Positions 6,785 to 7,878 of a stretch of 7,878 bases of DNA are shown one piece after another (position 1 is the first letter of the stretch; every line of letters starts with the position of its first letter). The position numbers and the translations under genes are program-made. The notes beneath the pieces are model-generated. The model did not search any database, was not told the DNA's origin, and saw only the letters and a program-made list of their open reading frames with translations. The DNA comes from DATKBT01 sp035546295 (GTDB taxonomy: Bacteria; Acidobacteriota; Thermoanaerobaculia; Multivoradales; Multivoraceae): the NCBI GenBank assembly GCA_035546295.1, contig DATKBT010000011.1, positions 1 through 7,878 of the forward strand. Direction: 5' to 3'.

Positions 6785-7321
6785 GTGCGCAGCGAGCGGT
6801 TCCCGGACGGTCACGTCTGGCTGCGCATCGCCGATCCGGCCTGGCGCGATCCGCTCGACCCGAGCCATGCCGCGCGCCGGGGCGGGCGGTGGAACCCGGC
6901 CGAAAGCTTCCCGACGCTCTACCTCAACGAGGACCTGGTCACGGCCCGCTTGAACCTCCGCCTGTTCATCGCCTCCTGGCCGTACGAGCCCGAAGACCTG
7001 CGCGACGACACCGGCGCCGTGCTGGTCGGCGCGAAGTTGCCACGCGACCAGCAGGTCGCCGACGTTCACACGCGACGCGGCGTCGCCGAGGTCGGTCTGC
7101 CCGCGACCTATCCACTCGACGATGGGGGAGCGCTGGTCGGTCACGCGCCCTGTCAGGAGATCGGCCGCCGGGCGAAGGAGCGGGGCCTGCGGGGCATCCG
7201 GTCCCGTTCGGCGCGAGCCCCGGACGGCGCCGGACGCGAGCTCGCCTGGTTCCCGGCCACCGCGCGGAGTCGAGCGCGCCGGGTGAGCGTGACGGCGTTC
7301 GAGGAGTGGTTCTGGGGTTGA
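6785..7321 (+). CDS. RES-domain toxin (NAD+ phosphorylase/glycohydrolase family)
   Basis: A 178-residue RES-family protein, normal length for these toxins, which kill or arrest cells by consuming NAD+. Motifs visible: R14 in WLRIAD, GGRWNP with R35, LYLNED with Y46, and the C-terminal block GLRGIRSRSA with S142 followed by ELAWFP. These match the Arg, Tyr and Ser positions of MbcT/ParT-type enzymes. In the toxins I recall, the catalytic Glu lies 11 residues after the Tyr; here that position is N57 (TARLNLR), so the Glu appears replaced, although E49 is nearby. It starts with GTG at 6785, 11 bases after the antitoxin stop, with only weak ribosome-binding sequence, as expected for coupled translation from a toxin gene. 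The antitoxin-first order is typical. Activity with Asn at this position is uncertain; the gene may be a natural subfamily or an attenuated toxin. Confidence 0.9.
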   Translation: MRSERFPDGHVWLRIADPAWRDPLDPSHAARRGGRWNPAESFPTLYLNEDLVTARLNLRLFIASWPYEPEDLRDDTGAVLVGAKLPRDQQVADVHTRRGVAEVGLPATYPLDDGGALVGHAPCQEIGRRAKERGLRGIRSRSARAPDGAGRELAWFPATARSRARRVSVTAFEEWFWG

Positions 7322-7329
7322 GGAGAGCC

Positions 7330-7539
7330 CTAGAACTGGAGGATCCGCTCGTCCTCGCGGTCGGTGCCGCGGATCGCCGTTCGCAGCACCATGGAGGACA
7401 TAGCGCTTGGTGTCGCCGTACTCGGTGAACACGATGACGCGGCGTGGGGGTACGCGCCGAAGCGCGCGGGTTCGTCGAGGCGGTCGGCGTCGCCCAGGCG
7501 ACTGGTCTCGGCGCGCTTCGCAGGCTCGGCGCACCTCAC
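7330..7539 (-). pseudogene. Shattered second copy of the drmD-like helicase
   Basis: A 70-bp stretch at 7442-7511 aligns without gaps to 621-690 of the intact helicase gene, 66 of 70 bases identical, coding ETSRLGDADRL and EPARFGAY (intact residues 171-190). Directly after this, still reading on the minus strand, a different frame gives RRVIVFTEYGDTKRYV, which is helicase motif IV normally hundreds of residues further on in SNF2 proteins, and then, back in the first frame, RTAIRGTDREDERILQF and a TAG stop (7330-7332). So an internal deletion has joined an N-terminal piece to the second helicase lobe, and at least one frameshift lies within 40 codons. Helicase resemblance ends at 7330, nine bases from the toxin stop, and at 7511 on the other side. 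It cannot make a helicase. Same strand as the intact gene. Confidence 0.82.
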
Positions 7540-7589
7540 TGCTTCTCGCTTCGGCTTCGCCTCAGCTCGGAGTGGAGCCGCGAGGAATT

Positions 7590-7636
7590 GCTAGCCGGAG
7601 ATGTGCTAGAAGCGCGCGGGCACATCGGAGGCTAGC
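7590..7636. repeat. Imperfect inverted repeat with CTAG motifs
   Basis: Arms of 16 bases, 7590-7605 (GCTAGCC, GGA, GATGTG) and 7621-7636 (CACATC, GGA, GGCTAGC), pair in 13 of 16 positions around a 15-base loop; the three unpaired bases form a symmetric internal loop. CTAG, usually rare in bacterial DNA, occurs three times (7591, 7606, 7632). The right arm overlaps the stop codon of the GFA-family gene, so in its mRNA this would be a 3' hairpin and possible terminator, but no T-run follows. A recombination or mobile-element end is the alternative. Confidence 0.55.
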
Positions 7637-7878
7637 CCGGCTTCTTCTCCAGTCCGTCCTCGAACAGGAACCAGTCGACGTGGCGGTCCCAGTAGACGTG
7701 GCTCTGCGGCGCGCGGTCGATCGGGCCGTCGAAGTGGGCGAGCGCGATGTGGAGCTCGCCCGGCCAGCGGGTCGAGCGGAAGAACATCGGGCTGCCGCAG
7801 CGGGAGCAGAACCCGCGCTGCGCCGGCGGTGACGAGGCATGCCAGCGGAGCGCGCTTTCGGGATCCTCGACGCGGGCG
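7632..7878 (-). CDS. GFA (CENP-V/GFA zinc-binding) family protein, C-terminal part
   Basis: The last 81 residues of a protein entering from the right edge. The sequence SSPPAQRGFCSRCGSPMFFR, then ELHIALAHFD, HVYWDRHVDWF and DGLEKKP, matches the second half of the GFA/Mss4-like fold, in which Cys-x-x-Cys (FCSRC) forms part of a zinc site. Family members are annotated as glutathione-dependent formaldehyde-activating enzymes, but for most no activity has been shown, so a general zinc-binding protein is the safe call. The N-terminal zinc cysteines lie outside the window. It ends with TAG at 7632-7634 inside the inverted repeat. Its relation to the neighbouring helicase fossil is probably coincidental: it reads on the same strand and may mark the edge of the island. 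Confidence 0.85.
   Translation of the reverse strand, partial: ARVEDPESALRWHASSPPAQRGFCSRCGSPMFFRSTRWPGELHIALAHFDGPIDRAPQSHVYWDRHVDWFLFEDGLEKKPG

Noticed and set aside
6620..7534. A 304-codon minus-strand frame across the toxin gene
   Set aside because: Only its first ~45 codons carry helicase-fossil sequence (VIVFTEYGDTKRY); the rest is antisense to the toxin and antitoxin genes.
7609..7620. GAAGCGCGCGGG, also present at 639-649 and in the helicase fossil
   Set aside because: A short, very GC-rich word; the flanks of the third copy show no helicase similarity.
1..7878. CRISPR arrays, tRNA/rRNA genes, and transposase or integrase genes
   Set aside because: No regularly spaced repeats, no cloverleaf or rRNA-like sequence, and no DDE or tyrosine/serine recombinase motifs were seen in any frame.

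Overview
The window is very GC-rich and has strongly GC-biased codon third positions. It carries a Ser/Thr kinase fused to a TolB-like/TPR region next to an ECF sigma factor of the TIGR02999 type. That pairing is most familiar from Acidobacteriota, Planctomycetota, Gemmatimonadota and Myxococcota; an Acidobacteriota-like genome is my best guess, by inference only. No tRNA, rRNA or CRISPR array was seen.

Layout, left to right. (1) 1-1198, minus strand: the first ~399 residues of an SNF2-family helicase that looks like DrmD, the class 1 DISARM anti-phage helicase; the gene runs off the left edge, where the rest of a DISARM operon would be expected. (2) 1199-2022: a long divergent intergenic region with a candidate drmD promoter, an AT-rich block with a 14-bp-spaced direct repeat, and a small minus-strand reading frame that looks like a decayed regulator or antitoxin tail. 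(3) 2023-5127, plus strand: a membrane Ser/Thr kinase (kinase domain, TM segment, TolB-like domain, TPRs) followed by an ECF sigma factor, probably one signalling unit. A hairpin closes it against the convergent next gene. (4) 5166-5801, minus strand: a secreted protein resembling the allene-oxide-cyclase/dirigent-type barrel family. (5) 5802-6326: a largely empty divergent region ending in a good sigma70-like promoter overlapped by three GGTTGC repeats. (6) 6327-7321, plus strand: a type II toxin-antitoxin operon, Xre/MbcA/ParS-type antitoxin then RES-domain NAD+-degrading toxin. The position where the RES catalytic Glu is expected holds Asn. (7) 7330-7539, minus strand: a shattered second copy of the drmD-like helicase, in which a piece of the N-terminal region is joined directly to helicase motif IV, with frameshifts. 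(8) 7590-7636: an imperfect inverted repeat rich in CTAG, overlapping the stop codon of (9) a GFA-family (CENP-V/GFA, zinc-binding) protein that runs off the right edge.

Taken together this looks like a defence/accessory island: an apparently intact DISARM helicase gene at one end, the fossil of a second copy about 6.8 kb away in the same orientation, and a RES/Xre module abutting the fossil's breakpoint. The kinase-sigma pair and the secreted barrel protein lie between. The fossil helicase copy and the RES active-site substitution are the observations most worth checking. I did not find strong evidence for a wholly new system.
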